Below, one piece after another: positions 38,146 to 64,000 of a DNA stretch of 64,000 nucleotides. Source of the stretch: Pempheris klunzingeri (lineage: Eukaryota; Chordata; Actinopteri; Acropomatiformes; Pempheridae); contig NC_092025.1 in assembly GCF_042242105.1 (NCBI RefSeq), positions 16,832,156 through 16,896,155 on the forward strand. Reading direction: 5' to 3'. Both the position numbers and the translations under genes were made by a program. The first letter of the stretch is position 1. Each line of letters begins with the position of its first letter. Under the pieces are notes generated by a model. It had not been told where the DNA came from and ran no database searches. It saw only the letters and a list, made by a program, of their open reading frames with translations.

Positions 38146-38734
38146 AAAAGTAACACTCAAAGGGGACATCCGTCAGCTAACTGGAGCCAAACACCTTGAT
38201 TTTACCAAACTGACCTCAATCAGTGGTTCAAATATTACCTCTTGATCATAATCGACTGATAATCTTACGAGATGTCAAAACTCATGAAGTGTAGGCCCAA
38301 ATTGCGAAGAAAGTGTATACTGCATAGCAGAAAGGAATGTAACCAAATTTACATTTGATTTTTTTCTGTTCACTTGCTTCATGTTTGGACTGAGAAGTCT
38401 AGTCCTATGACCTTGTTAGATTGAAAAGGCCGATCACTAACCATCCGAGTGTGTATCCATGATCGTCACAACTGAGAATGAATTCTTCAGAAAAGGTCTA
38501 TTCTATTATATACACGACATCTGTCACATATTAACTAAATGTGAACAGCTGGGGATTGAATGTTTTATACCCAAGAATCCTGATCGTATTCAAAACATTA
38601 ACGACGGTACAATGGTATGTGACTGATGTGTCACTGTTGTGCTGATGCAGGCGTAGTGTCAGAGATGAAGTGGTGGTTATGTGAGATAAAGTGCATTCAA
38701 ATGGAGCACACAGCAGCGAGGCACTGCACCGGCG

Positions 38735-41700
38735 TCAGTCCTCCTCGTCGCTCCAGAAGGCATCTTCTTCATCGAGATCCACGCCGTGGAAGAGTCTGCA
38801 ACGGGCGAGAAAAGACACAATCATCCCATGTGTTTGTAGATGGGTAGTAAGGAGCAGTGAGTGATTGGCTCGGGTGGTGAACAAAAGAAAGAAAAACAGA
38901 TCACTCACTGGTTGTAACAGGGTGAATGTGGGTTGTTAAAGTGACTGTATGGGTTGACTTTGCTGAGCTGGCCCAGGCACAGCCAGCAGAAGTACTGTTT
39001 ACACGAGGTACAGGTCATTTTGTTACAGCCATCCACTTTCTAGAGACACACAGAGACAAGGATCGTCAAACACAGGCTGAAGTTTGTATTTCTGTATAAT
39101 GTTGTGCCATTTGTCTCATATTCAAACCTGACAGCAGTGAACAGTGACTCTTAATGATCAGGTTAAAGCCTGTTCTACTGCACTGTTGCCAGAAGGGGGG
39201 GCCAACCTGTATATTAGTTCCACAGCGTGGGCAGCTTTTACAGTTCTCATTGAGCCAGTCTCGACTAAAGGACTCTTCCACTGCTTTCTGGATCACCCTC
39301 TTCCCAAAGCGTTGCTCCATGAACTTTTTCCCCTCAGCTGTGGCTGACAGGTACTCATCTCTGAGGTTACGCAATTCCTCTGTGACACAAGACAGGAAAA
39401 AAGAGACAGTGCTGTTTGAACCTGAAGACTCTAGGTTGGGACTGAAAAAAATGGATTCCTCTATAAAAATGTTACTTCTAACCATGTTTTGTAATATTAA
39501 TCAATTACAGCATCTGAAATTTACTGCTTTTCACAATGTCTCAATTCCAAAAGAAACTTTATGGGTTGTGTTTAGCTTTCAAAACCTAACATCTCAACTG
39601 TGCTGTCAGTTTTGCTTTATTTAGTAAGCCGTCTAATATGCCAACTGGTATCAAATGTTGAAAATAAGTTGATTACATCAGATTATTAACTTATTTTACC
39701 CCAAAAGAGATTATCTAAACACAAGACAGGAGGACTAACGGTGAGGTAACTTGATACTGAATTTAGAAGTTCACATTTTCCTCCATTAAAACACAAACAT
39801 CTGGCAAAAATTAAGAAACAATTAGGTAAACTTTTAATGGAAAAGAAACTTCCAGGTCTTACGAGGCAGATGTAAGAAATAACACTAACAAAATAACTTC
39901 TCTTTTGGCCCTTAAAAACAAAATGAACAAAATTTTTTTTCAGAGACAATACCTGCAGGAATTTTGCAGTTTGAGAGACCATGATAGCCCAGCTTGCACA
40001 GTGTGCAAAAAGCATACTGACATGCAGAGCAAATGCCCATGGTTGTGTCTGGCTCCACCATAACAGCGGTGCCGCAGGACTGGCGGGGACAGTAGACCAC
40101 GTCGGCCATGAGGTCCAGACTGGATTGGAGCAGCAAACGGTCATAGCGGGCGAACAGCTCATCGTCCACCAGCTGCTTCACCTGAGAGATGAAGAGAAAG
40201 AACGGGATCTGGTTCGTTACCAACGATAGGGTAGGGAAACTTTTTAAAAAACCAATTAAAGTTCAACCCATATTAAATAGTAAATAACTATAAGCAAACA
40301 CAGGCACATGCACTGCTCTCTTACCTGCAGCGGTGTGGCTAAGGAGGTACATTTGGGCTCAGGGCAATTAAGGCACTGAACGTTGCCGTCGCGTATTTGG
40401 ATCTGGAAGTATTCGGTCATGCAGGCCTTGCAGTAGACATGCTGGCACTCCTTAAAGCAGAGGCAGTTGGAGCCCAGCTTCTCTACAAAGCAGATCCCAC
40501 AGCAGAACACCTTGCTGTTGAACACCCTCTGGCGCTGCGCCTCGTCAAAGTCCAGGAGCTGAGGTAGGAGGTCGGCACGCGGGTCCATCAGCGCGATGGC
40601 CCGCGGGTCCACTTGAGAAGACGATGGCGACTGCGGCTCAGAAAACTGCTCAGACTTCTCCTTCTTCGTCACTGTTTTCTTCTCCTCTGCGTTTTCAGAG
40701 TGACTCTCGCACAGCGTCGGAGCTGAACATCATTGATAAATGTGTTGCTCACTCTCAAAAAACAACTTCTAAATATTTACTACTAACATATACTTTAGCA
40801 AAATAATATGATTTTCTCATGGAGGAACTAGAATTAACACCTAACAGTCGAATGCATCTGCCAGCCAGTTCAGTTGCAGTTTACATACAAACCAAATGTG
40901 AAATATTGTTGTCTTTCTTAGAGATTAGGGTTTTTGCAGAACATAATGAATTGAAGTTGACGTCTGATCTATTAGACAACAACATTAGAATAACATTTGT
41001 GTGGAACCATCATAATCATCATAATTATCAATCAATCTTTATTTATATAGCGCCAATTCATAGTACATACTCAGGACCCTTTCCATAAAGAACCCTCATT
41101 AAGAGAGAGACCCAACGATTCAGGAACTCAAAATTAAGGATTCAAGAATCCCCACATGAGCAAGCATCAGATATTATTAGAAATGATCAGAAATTAGTGA
41201 ATGACTTCTCGAGGTTTTGGCCAAAAACATGTTTTGTGAGGTCACAGAGACCTTGACCTTTGAGCACCAACACTTAATCAGTTCATCTTTGAGTTCAAGA
41301 GGACTTTTGTGCCAAATTTGGAGAAATTCCCTTGAGATATAATGCTCAAGAGTGAAAAATGTAATACCTTAGGCCACAGTTATTGCGGGCTCGGAGGCGT
41401 AAAAATGCTTGTCATTTGGTGATTTTACTTAACATGTAAACTGAGGACTTTTACATAATGTGTACTTGGGTCAAATAAAGCACTTGTGTAGCACACTAGC
41501 AATGGTGCAATAGTTAAATTAAGCAGAGTGAGTGGATATTAAGCGCTGCTACTCTGCCCAGTTAATGTACAGTATCAGGCAATCTTCTTCACAGCAGAAG
41601 AGTAATAACAGAGGACAGATATTTTAGCGAATGCAGATGCATCCACACAAGCAGAAAGAAAATCCTTTCACAAAATACCGTACCTGTGGCTGCATGGTCA

Positions 41701-42405
41701 GTTTTCCTGCGCTCACCACTTGCCTTACTTCCTCCCCTGGTGATCTCAAGAGGAGACTGAATGCCCAGAAAGTCCAAAGCCTCCTCTTTGAGGAGCTGGA
41801 TCCATGTGAAAAGAATCACACAGCCCTGATTCTCCTCCCACAGTTCATCGAGGCGTCTGCACAATGAGCTCATCTGAGGAGGTAAGTTAACTCTTTTTTA
41901 TTTGAATAGTTTGCCACACTGTGTCGACATGTACAGGTCAGCTTTTGAACAGTGATATGGTGAGGAATTATATGAGCTAACTTGAGTCTTACCTGTGCTC
42001 TGGTCATCCACTTAGAGCTGAGGGTGAAGACTGGTGAGGATGTGGATGGATAGTCTGCAGGAAGCTCAAAGTTGAGCACCAAAGGAGGTAAGAAGCAGAC
42101 ATGATATTCAGCCTGCTTCTCTCCTGCAACACGAGGAGGAAAGTCAATTACAGTCTTGAGAGGAGTGACATGTATTAATATGTCCTAATAAGAATGTTGT
42201 GCTTATGTTGTACACCTTGCTTTTATTTGTTTACATAGCTTCTGACAGCCGTACCTTTGACGACAACTTTGAAATCAGGCGGGAGCTCCAGACAACACTG
42301 GATCTCTCCCCCCTGAGCCGACTCCGCACGGTGGAACTCCTCCTCATCATAGATACTTGCTAAAGCAAGCAGCTCATCCTCCTGGGCTTCCTTGTCCTCA
42401 GACAT
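38735..42405 (-). CDS. rnf14: RING finger protein 14, RBR-type E3 ubiquitin ligase (8 coding exons)
   Basis: RBR ubiquitin ligase known as ARA54; reported roles include androgen-receptor coactivation, TCF/Wnt signalling and ubiquitination at stalled ribosomes (family knowledge). Coding exons: 42405-42255, 42123-41993, 41873-41684, 40722-40325, 40181-39953, 39379-39207, 39039-38909, 38795-38735. The 1,464 nt give 487 aa; I recall 474 for human. An RWD domain occupies about residues 11-137 (ELLALASIYDEEEF; LPPLVLNFELPADYP). A lysine/serine-rich linker is followed by RING1 from C232/C235 (CGICFVEKLG...HVYCKAC), an IBR with C321, C326, C341, C344, C349, C352, H357 and C362, and RING2 with CPRCGTNIQ and the presumed catalytic C429 in DGCNKM. 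The acidic tail ends WSDEED. Start ATG at 42405-42403 follows an acceptor 8 nt upstream, so the first exon is non-coding. Intron 3 contains two old repeats. Confidence 0.97.
41020..41165 (-). mobile_element. Retrotransposon 3' tail fragment in rnf14 intron 3
   Basis: CAATCTTTATTTATATAGCG, CCAATTCATAGTACATACTC, GACCCAACGATTCAGGAA and CCCACATGAGCAAGCA occur in the order I recall for a high-copy fish retroelement tail. On the minus strand it ends in the usual CGCTATATAAATAAAGATTG. No coding sequence remains. Confidence 0.55.
41175..41402 (+). mobile_element. Fish repeat of the GACCTTTGAxCACC family in rnf14 intron 3
   Basis: AGACCTTGACCTTTGAGCAC, AATCAGTTCATCTTTGAGTT, TTTGTGCCAAATTTGGAGAA and CCCTTGAGATATAATG, followed by GGCCACAGTTATTGCGGGC and CGGAGGCGTAAA, follow a very common teleost repeat. 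Non-coding; the class is not clear to me. Confidence 0.55.
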
Positions 42406-42759
42406 TTACATTCCTATAAGGACAATAACATTAATTCATCATTATGAAGATCTCCATAAAAAGACTGAACGGCAAAATCAGCAAATGAGTGTAGCAAAGC
42501 CAAACAAACAAGTACCAGACCGTACACCCTTAGAGAGAGCTGCAGCTAATCAAGTTTACCAGGGTTACTTTCATATAATATTCATTATTTAAGTAGGTTC
42601 TGGATATTATAATTACATTTGTAATTTTTGCAATCTAGAATAAGAGAGTATTTTTCTATTTCTCTGATCTATTAGTTCTCTCTGTATAATGATGTTCTGG
42701 ATTGAAGTAACTAACTTTCTACAACAGAAACTTCAGATGAATGTGGAAACAGACATATA

Positions 42760-42955
42760 ATATCATTATTCCTCCAGTATATAACCTCCAGTTATAATCC
42801 TTTTATATACTGTGTATATTGTTATATTCCTTTTATTGTTATTCTATTCTTATTTTATTTTTGTAAAAAAACGTTCTTGCACCAAAGTGGAGCAGCACCC
42901 CTAATTTCATTATACCATAAATGACAATAAAGGCTATTCTGTAATGCTGTAAGTT
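42760..42955 (+). mobile_element. LINE 3' tail in rnf14 intron 1
   Basis: TTATTGTTATTCTATTCTTA, TTGCACCAAAGTGGAGCAGC, ACCCCTAATTTCATTATACC and GACAATAAAGGCTATTCTGT follow the 3' end of a common fish non-LTR element. Only the 3' untranslated end is present. Confidence 0.55.
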
Positions 42956-43865
42956 AGTCAAGATAAGACTGGACATAACTTGTTATATCATACAACTATT
43001 TATCATTTTAGGGAAATGCTATTTTCATACGAAAAAACCTGTCACAAACCAAGTCAACTTTTCTATAATCTAAACAATGTAGCACAATTCACTCTAAAGT
43101 TAAAAACAAAAAAGCTTTTAGGACCTTAACTTTAAGTTATTATATATGCTGCATATTACACAAATCGCTGGATCTTGTTTTTTCTCGTCTCTTTTAAAAT
43201 CTTTGTTTTCTTTTGCCTGCATATGTTTTGTACTCCTGCATATGAAGTACAAGCAGTTTTATTCAATCAGACTATGGGACGTTTTGACTCTTCGACCACT
43301 CCCTAGCATTGGACATTTATACCTTCACAGGGTCGCACTCTTTTGAGTATTGATTATTTGCTCTCCTGCCAGTGAATTGCTATCCTGGATGCACCCTTAT
43401 ACACAGAGAACATCAATAGTGATCATAGTCTATATTTACACACATCTAACGCAAACTTTGTTGTGACATATCGTTGCCTAGCTCCGGCTAACGTTAAAGC
43501 TAAACTGTAGCTCAGAAGTTAACACGCTACCAGCTCGCAAAAGTAACTTAAACAGTATCCATATTAGCCTTGGTCGTAATTTAATGATAATGTAACATTC
43601 GCCTGAATAACAGTGTGTTGTCGTGGACGGTCATGCTGACAAACTTAACGCCAGGAGAGAGTTAAGTTAGCGGGCTGAGAAACCAGCAGCGGAGAGAAAC
43701 ATTCAAGCTAGCTAGCGTTAGCATGGTTGGCTGATGTAAACAGTGGGCCCAGCTGTAACTTTTCCTCTGTGTCAGCGTCAAACCAGACAGCTTCTTCTGC
43801 CCGTCTGAGGACAGCTGTTAAAAGCACCGTCGCGCTTTAATATTGTGAAAATAACGCGTTTCTTA

Positions 43866-43935
43866 CCGTATCCGACCTTAAGGACTAGTGACACCTGCAC
43901 AGTGACTGGTTCATGACTGGGGGCAGTGTGGGTGC
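43866..43935 (-). other. rnf14: Probable non-coding first exon of rnf14
   Basis: On the minus strand a donor (ATACG|GTAAGAA) at 43866/43865 ends a GC-rich stretch. The rnf14 coding start lies 8 nt after an acceptor (CCTTATAG|GAATGTAA, then ATG), so an upstream non-coding exon is required and this donor is the best candidate. The upper boundary is a guess because the start of transcription is not visible in sequence. Confidence 0.5.
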
Positions 43936-43991
43936 CACAGCGCCGCCTGCAGGCCGGTCCGCATCAGTCCACCACAGGTTTGAGAGAAACT

Positions 43992-44090
43992 TTTTTATTT
44001 TTTATTTTATTGATCCCACAGTGAGGAAAGTTCGCTGTTACTGCAGCTCAAAGGACAGACATAAAGCACACAGGTAAAAAAAAGAGAAAA
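43992..44090 (-). mobile_element. Antisense retroelement tail upstream of rnf14
   Basis: TTTTATTGATCCCACAGTGA followed by GGAAAGTTCGCTGTTACTGC resembles the reverse complement of a fish LINE end (GGGATCAATAAA type). It lies directly upstream of the rnf14 non-coding exon. Confidence 0.4.
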
Positions 44091-44154
44091 TTAAATAAAC
44101 ATTATATATACACAAAAAATATGTTTTTGTGCTCTTTTTGCTTACATTTGCCTC

Positions 44155-44621
44155 GTTTCCACTAGCACTACTCGGCTCGACTCGACTCGGCACGGTTTGG
44201 GTGCGCTAGGTACTATTTTAGTCCCTCCTCGGCCGGGATTCCAAGCGAGCTGAGTCGAGCTGACAGTGCGACGTCACCAGACTGCAGGCCACTGATTGGC
44301 CAGGGAGCGGCGTCACTTGATGAGTCATGAGAGCGGCTCGTTCACAAGAATCAAACCCGCCGTTTTTAAAACCCCGGAAACAGACCGAGCGTTTTTATTA
44401 CTTCTGTGAACGAGGTAAGCGGATACACACACAAAGCACACACTCCATGTCCTTAGTTGTGTTTGTTTGTGCCGTATACAAATTACGCTACTGGAGTTTC
44501 GGCCCACCTTGCTATGACGACCCGCCCACTTTGAAGTGGTACACTTCTGTAATGGAGACACAACCAAACCGTGCCGAGTCGAGTAGAGTCGAGCCGAGTA
44601 GAGCCGAGTAGTGCTAGTGGA
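44155..44621. mobile_element. About 467-bp MITE with CCACTAGCACTACTCGG termini
   Basis: The left tip TTTCCACTAGCACTACTCGG continues CTCGACTCGACTCGGCACGG. The right tip, read in reverse complement, gives CTTCCACTAGCACTACTCGG and then an extra ACTCGGCTCGACTCT block before CGACTCGGCACGGTTT. The arms are therefore about 45-60 bp of GC-rich inverted repeat around a non-coding core that contains TGAGTCA. No target duplication is obvious. It lies 230 bp upstream of the rnf14 non-coding exon. Confidence 0.7.
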
Positions 44622-44624
44622 AGT

Positions 44625-45940
44625 AGCAGTTCCTTAACTGTCAACTTTGACTGAGCCAACCACTTTAATACTGTAATCATTTTTATAGTATTACATATAT
44701 TACAGTATTACATATTACAAAGTACATCAGTCCAAAATGCTTCCCCAGCAGTATTAATAGTGATAATTATAATAATAGGAATTAATAATGGGAATAACCC
44801 TCAAATACTAGGAATGCATGACCTCCAAATATCTTTTTGTCTCATTTTGTTATCGGTAAGGGGCATCAGCTTGCGATTATTTTTGGTTATTTGTTGTGTA
44901 ATTTGCCAAATATCTTCTTGATTAATCCCCCAAAGTCGAGGCCGACATATTCAACCTGCTCGTTTTGCCGGTCTGCGATTCAGTCAAGTTTACTTTCACA
45001 GAAGAGCAACGAAATCAGCAAATTGTCACATCTGAGAAATCGGAAACAGTGAAACATTTTACTTTTCTGTCCTCAACCAGTTGTGCAGATGTATCATAGT
45101 GTGTCAAAGTTGCAATGAAATGTCTTCCCATGTCCTTGCTTCACACACACACATAAAAAGTACTATTTTATAGTTACTATTTCTATGCTGTCACCAGCAG
45201 GTGTCATGGTGATGGACTTCAACAGAGGAGGAGATCCTTTCCTGACTACTAAGGAAAGACACTTGAACTAAAGAATAGGACTAGAGGGTTACAGGGTGTT
45301 GTAGGGTGCTCAGAAGTGACAGCTAGAGGGATCACATCAGCCCCGACACCAAATCAGAGTGTAAGGTGCCAAAGGACACTTGACATGAGAGTGGCGACTT
45401 TGGAAAAACAGGTGAAATGTGCCAGATTTCCTCAATGTGCAAAAATTGAACTTCCAAAAGTCAGGATGCCTAATTTTGGCCCTTAACAAGTAATTTAGCA
45501 GGTTTTAGCCAAGTTTTTTAGCAGGTTAGGGAATAGTATTGCAGTAGGTAATGATTCTGTGCAGATGAGGCTGTAGTCTATTTGGTTAGAAAGATCCAAT
45601 GAAAGACTGAATACATCTTCTCCTTGAATAATTACTTTTTTTTTTAATTTATTAAGGATATAATGGCCCCCAACAGCCCTCCCCTACTTCCTGCCCCTCT
45701 ACTACCAACGCCCTTGCTTGGAAAACACCCATCTCTGAGCTTTGCCTTCAGTGTGACCTTGGCTACACACCCGTAAAGTTTTATGACTGCATCTTACGTG
45801 GCCCACAGACATAAAACACACAGACTCACACGACTCAAACGATACCTGCCAACACTTTGAGATCACCACTGTGTCTATTAATCACAATGATTGACTGATT
45901 TCTCGTCAATAAGCCATTTCTCACATCACATGCTATTTTG
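44625..45940. other. Intergenic between rnf14 promoter and hspa4 3' end
   Basis: AT-rich, no exon recognised; no recognisable element apart from short CA runs. Confidence 0.4.
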
Positions 45941-45946
45941 TCAAGA

Positions 45947-45952
45947 TTTATT
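45947..45952 (-). terminator. hspa4: Possible polyadenylation signal AATAAA, hspa4
   Basis: The minus strand reads AATAAA about 780 nt beyond the hspa4 stop codon at 46735. No strong canonical signal is seen nearer the stop. Confidence 0.3.
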
Positions 45953-46734
45953 TTTGCTTTTTTTGGTGACGTGGCAACAACGGCAGCACCCGGAGGGCGA
46001 TTTGTTGGACCAGCATTCACACTGTTAAGTAGAAAAAAAAGAACAATACAAGGCTACCAGAGAACAACCAACGGACCATTGCTTTAGAATGAGAAAAGCC
46101 AAATAATGAAATACTGCATGACAGTAACTTGGAGTATCTAGTTTCAACATACAAGTAAACTTAACAAATAAACTTTTAAAATTAAATCATAAACCAGCAG
46201 TTACAATTATTCGTAGTGAAAAAATGCACTCATTTTCATGTACATTTTGGAACAATCCATGTTCGTTTACATGTGCCACTGTGCCGATATCTTATTTAGA
46301 CAAACTGCGAGATTTTATGTTTTCATGAGTCCTGGGTGTTTTCTTCTGCACAACCACTTTGGGTACAATTCTTCAAATCTGACATTCTTAGCTTAAATGT
46401 GCTCAGGAGACACTGAACAAAACAATCTTTAACATAAGAGCCATCAAAGTAACATGGAGAAAGAAGATTCCATCCCACGCTCACAACTGTGATATCATAA
46501 AGTAGTCCATTCAATATTAATATTATGCAATATTTTTGTATTCATCTGAGGAAATGAGAAATGACATGCCGAGGTGGCTGACTGATGAATTGCACTGATT
46601 AGGGATGCTGCTGTCTGTGTCTTCAGTAGAAGTAGGCTACTGTGCCATCAATAACAATCTCAGAAAAACGACAGAATCGGGGGCGAGTAGCAGGACGAAC
46701 AGAGGTGAAACTCAGGGAGGGGCTGCTGCAATAG

Positions 46735-61519
<14,785 letters not shown>

Positions 61520-61520
<1 letters not shown>

Positions 61521-62750
61521 CTTTCTATAACCATGTGAAAGACTGTTCTCCACCACTCCAGGTTTTTCTGGAGATTTATGACTATCATTACATCATGTAC
61601 AGGTTTAAGACAAGAAATAGATAATTTATGTTTTTGATAATGGCTGGGATCAACTCCAGTAGGGAAAACAAACAACAGATGAAAGTTTTTATTGAATAAT
61701 AATAATTAATTCTGCCTATTTTACACCAGTTGATTTTATTCTGTTATTCTGTTCTGTATGTTTTCAGTACAAATACAAAACCAATGTAATGTAACTGGAC
61801 AAAATATGAAAATCCCATGATATTAATTAATTACAGATATTATCCAAAACATATGTTTGAGCATGAACCTGTTTTTTTACACAGGTAAACAGGGAAAGCT
61901 GCTGAGCGACATTTAAGAATATTGTAAGTTTTGCTAAGTGGTGGAGGTAAAGTATTTCTCTACTCTACGCCTGCACAAAAGGTAAATCCTATGATAAGTG
62001 ACAAACTTGTGTTTTACCTTTTTAATAAACCAAAATGTGAAAGGTTTAGAACATTTAAATACCTCTCATCTCATGCAATTTGTTCTCACAAAATAAAGAC
62101 TTGGGCCTACATGTTTTGTCGGTGCAAGTGAAATACTGTTTAAAAACCCATGAAATAGAAACATGAGATGACGACTTGTGCATGCAGCTCTGACAAAACG
62201 TAATATGGGTGGGTGTAATGACAGTTGAATGGTGGGAGGGTGCACTGCGTTGCTAACAAAGATAGCCAAATGCTCAACCTCAGCAACTGTTATCTGATCA
62301 CAGTATCTGAAGATATAGAGATGAAAACAAAACTGTTGCTGCAATCGCTACGTAACCTTCACGCCAAGAAGCTGCCCTCTTATTTTTACAGTACAGCCTG
62401 GATTACAAAGGTTAGGGTGATTGATATACTGTGAGTGAAATTAAAACCCCTGTAGGACTGGAATGCAATTATATACAGTTCTGTTATAAAGACAACCATT
62501 GTGATACTTCATACCTTTTAGTATAATACAGTCCAGTACAACACCACCATACAGCATGAAAAAGTGATGAGCTGACACTTGAACAGCTATAAAACTAAAA
62601 GTAATATCTGAATATTTGGACCAATTTATTGCACCCACTGTCTTTATTTGTTTTCATAAACACAGCTATGTCTCCTGCTGCCTGAAATTAAAACTGTGAA
62701 AATTAAATATAGATGAAAAATGATGCTCAAGCATTTTTTCCGGACAGTGA
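61520..62750. other. Divergent spacer between hspa4 and zcchc10
   Basis: AT-rich, no coding exon recognised. It separates the two head-to-head promoters by about 1.2 kb, probably too far for a single shared core promoter. Confidence 0.5.
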
Positions 62751-62900
62751 ATGTTAAGAAAAATTGATTTCACCATTAATGGACGGTGAGTTGTGGTTGC
62801 AGTACATCGTGGCGGCCAGTAGGGGGCACTAGTTGCACTTAAGGTTGCTGTAAATACGCAACAGTCCGACACCAACGAAGAAGAAAAAGTAAACTGCAAC
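62750..62900 (+). promoter_or_regulatory. zcchc10: zcchc10 proximal promoter and 5' UTR
   Basis: Sequence directly before the zcchc10 ATG. No TATA box is evident. It contains the CTCF-like core at 62814-62829 and a purine-rich leader just before the start codon. The transcription start is not determinable here. Confidence 0.4.
62814..62829 (+). promoter_or_regulatory. CTCF-like motif upstream of zcchc10
   Basis: The plus strand reads GGCCAGTAGGGGGCAC, a strong CTCF-type core, 72 bp before the zcchc10 start codon in the hspa4/zcchc10 divergent spacer. Its orientation is opposite to that of the motif near 22.36 kb. Confidence 0.5.
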
Positions 62901-62941
62901 ATGGCGACTCCCATGCATAGAATAATAGCCAGGAGGCAAGC
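62901..62941 (+). CDS. zcchc10: Zinc finger CCHC domain-containing protein 10, first coding exon only (partial)
   Basis: The exon encodes MATPMHRIIARRQ plus two bases of the next codon, followed directly by a good donor (GC|GTGAGTATG). This matches the N-terminus I recall for vertebrate ZCCHC10 (MATPMHRLIARRQ), a small protein with one CCHC zinc knuckle and a serine-rich tail, of poorly known function. The ATG sits in a good context (caacATGG). No second exon (expected to begin FDTELQPVKTFW) is visible before the window ends, so the gene continues past 64,000. It is divergent from hspa4, as near human 5q31.1, which supports the call. The short length limits certainty. Confidence 0.85.
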
Positions 62942-63632
62942 GTGAGTATGATTCAGATATATATATAAAGTACACCGTTTTCATGGTTTGGTGAATGTTG
63001 TGGTCTTTTAAACGCAAACGGCACTGAGCTCGTCGAGCTTCGTGTCAGATTTAGGCGGTAAATGACGAAGCCTGCGGGGCTTAATGGGAGCACAAATGCG
63101 CCGCGGTTTCATCAACGATGCAGAATTATTATTGAACTGTTTTTTGTCCTCAAACATTTATTTACGTCCTTAACTGCTGTTGAATAGGCGTTAATCCCGA
63201 AATAACAGGCGAGAGATCAGTTTGTTCGAGATTATACTGTGTAAAATATGTGAAATACCACTCACTAACCGTGTGTTTTATAAGTGTAAGCTATTCTTTT
63301 GTCGACTAAAATAATTGAGTGTTTCGACGACATTGTTTTCATATCGACATTTAGCCCGGCATAGCATCAGTTATGGTCTGATAAACCAGCTGGACAGGCA
63401 GGAGATGTTGTGCTGTGCAATGAAAAGGTTATAATAACATTATGTAGAAAATAATCTGTGTACTTGGGACAACTAATGACCATAACTTCCACCTAAACTG
63501 AGTCCAGTCTTTCCTCTCATATTGAATGTGAAACGCCAGTCAGGGTTGATGGTTGGTTGGACTGTTTGTACAGCTTAGCTCCATTCACTTGTTTATTTTC
63601 TTAGCTAAGGTACAATGACTGTGATGCATTTA
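62942..63632 (+). other. zcchc10: zcchc10 intron 1 (5' part)
   Basis: Begins with the donor GTGAGTATG. The first 180 bp are CpG-containing (GGCGGTAAATGACGAAGC, GCGCCGCGG), as expected of sequence just inside a TATA-less promoter. No second exon is visible before the Tc1-like insertion. Confidence 0.5.
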
Positions 63633-64000
63633 CACTCACTGGCCACTTTATTAGGTAGCAAGGTCACCTAATAAAGTGGTGTCTGGCCATTCTCGTGTGA
63701 CCTTTGCCACCCATGAGGTGTTTTTACACAGAGAACTGCTGCTCACTGGATATTTTCTTTTTTTTGGGACCATTCTCTTTAAATCCCCGTAGATCGTTAG
63801 TTTCTGAAATACTCCAACCGGCCGGTCTGACAAGCTATTCACTCGCTTAAATCTTTCTTCCCCATTCTGATGCTTGGTCTGAACTACAGCAGACCGTCCT
63901 GACCCTGTCTTCATGCCTGAATGCATTTAGTCGCTGCCTCATTATTGGCTGAGTAGACATTTGCCTGAGGAGCAGACAAACACGTACACTTAATGAATTA
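63633..64000 (-). pseudogene. Decayed, internally deleted Tc1-like transposon (transposase fragment)
   Basis: The left tip CACTCACTGGCCACTTTATT follows a TA dinucleotide and is the 3' end of a Tc1-like element on the minus strand. It is followed after about 8 bp by an opposed copy of the tip (CACCTAATAAAGTGG) and then by the first part of an antisense transposase region (GAATGGGGAAGAAAG, GGAGTATTTCAGAAACT, AGAAAATATCCAGTGAGCAG). The frame at 63926-63651 keeps only a diverged, shortened N-terminal piece with no DDE catalytic core. The other end lies beyond the window. Confidence 0.7.

Noticed and set aside
39154-39624. 156-aa plus-strand open frame over rnf14
   Set aside because: Antisense shadow of rnf14 exon 6 and intron sequence; no domain and no splice logic.
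63651-63926. 91-aa open frame as a host gene
   Set aside because: It is antisense to plus-strand coordinates of a Tc1-like transposase N-terminus and is degraded and internally deleted.

Overview
The window is nuclear DNA of a teleost fish, probably a percomorph. The basis is intron-rich vertebrate genes with GT-AG splice sites, many CA/GT, GA and pentanucleotide microsatellites, and interspersed repeats typical of perch-like fishes (Tc1-like ends, hAT-like MITEs, LINE tails, short-TIR MITEs). Nothing looks prokaryotic, plasmid-borne or viral.

Layout. Positions 1-22,690 hold no coding gene I can support. This stretch is intergenic, rich in simple repeats and decayed transposons, with an unusual local concentration of AP-1-like sites and homopurine/homopyrimidine blocks between about 11.6 and 17.7 kb. 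Four complete genes follow, all on the minus strand. They are ndfip1 (22,697-29,060, 7 coding exons, 210 aa), an EndoU-family poly(U)-specific endoribonuclease of the endouc type (30,922-34,696, 6 exons, 281 aa with the chosen start), rnf14 (38,735-42,405, 8 coding exons plus an upstream non-coding exon, 487 aa) and hspa4 (46,735-61,244, 19 exons, 838 aa). At the right edge the first coding exon of zcchc10 (62,901-62,941) lies head to head with hspa4, and a decayed Tc1-like transposon inside its first intron runs off the window. I assembled every exon by hand. All splice phases agree and each total is divisible by three, with lengths close to those I recall for the human proteins.

Function and context. 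These are housekeeping genes of protein quality control and ubiquitin signalling (an Hsp110-type chaperone, an RBR ubiquitin ligase, an adaptor for Nedd4-type ligases), plus an RNA-cleaving enzyme and a CCHC zinc-finger protein. They are separate promoters, not an operon. As I recall, the human orthologues of rnf14 and ndfip1 map to 5q31.3 and those of hspa4 and zcchc10 to 5q31.1, so the fish block joins two separated segments and has an EndoU gene between ndfip1 and rnf14.

I did not find a new multi-gene system. The most worthwhile leads are a CpG-dense segment with an imperfect heat-shock element and a candidate plus-strand exon inside hspa4 intron 1, microsatellites and G-runs placed next to splice sites, several structurally clear MITEs, the AP-1/purine-tract cluster in the left flank, and two strong CTCF-like motifs pointing outward on either side of the gene block.
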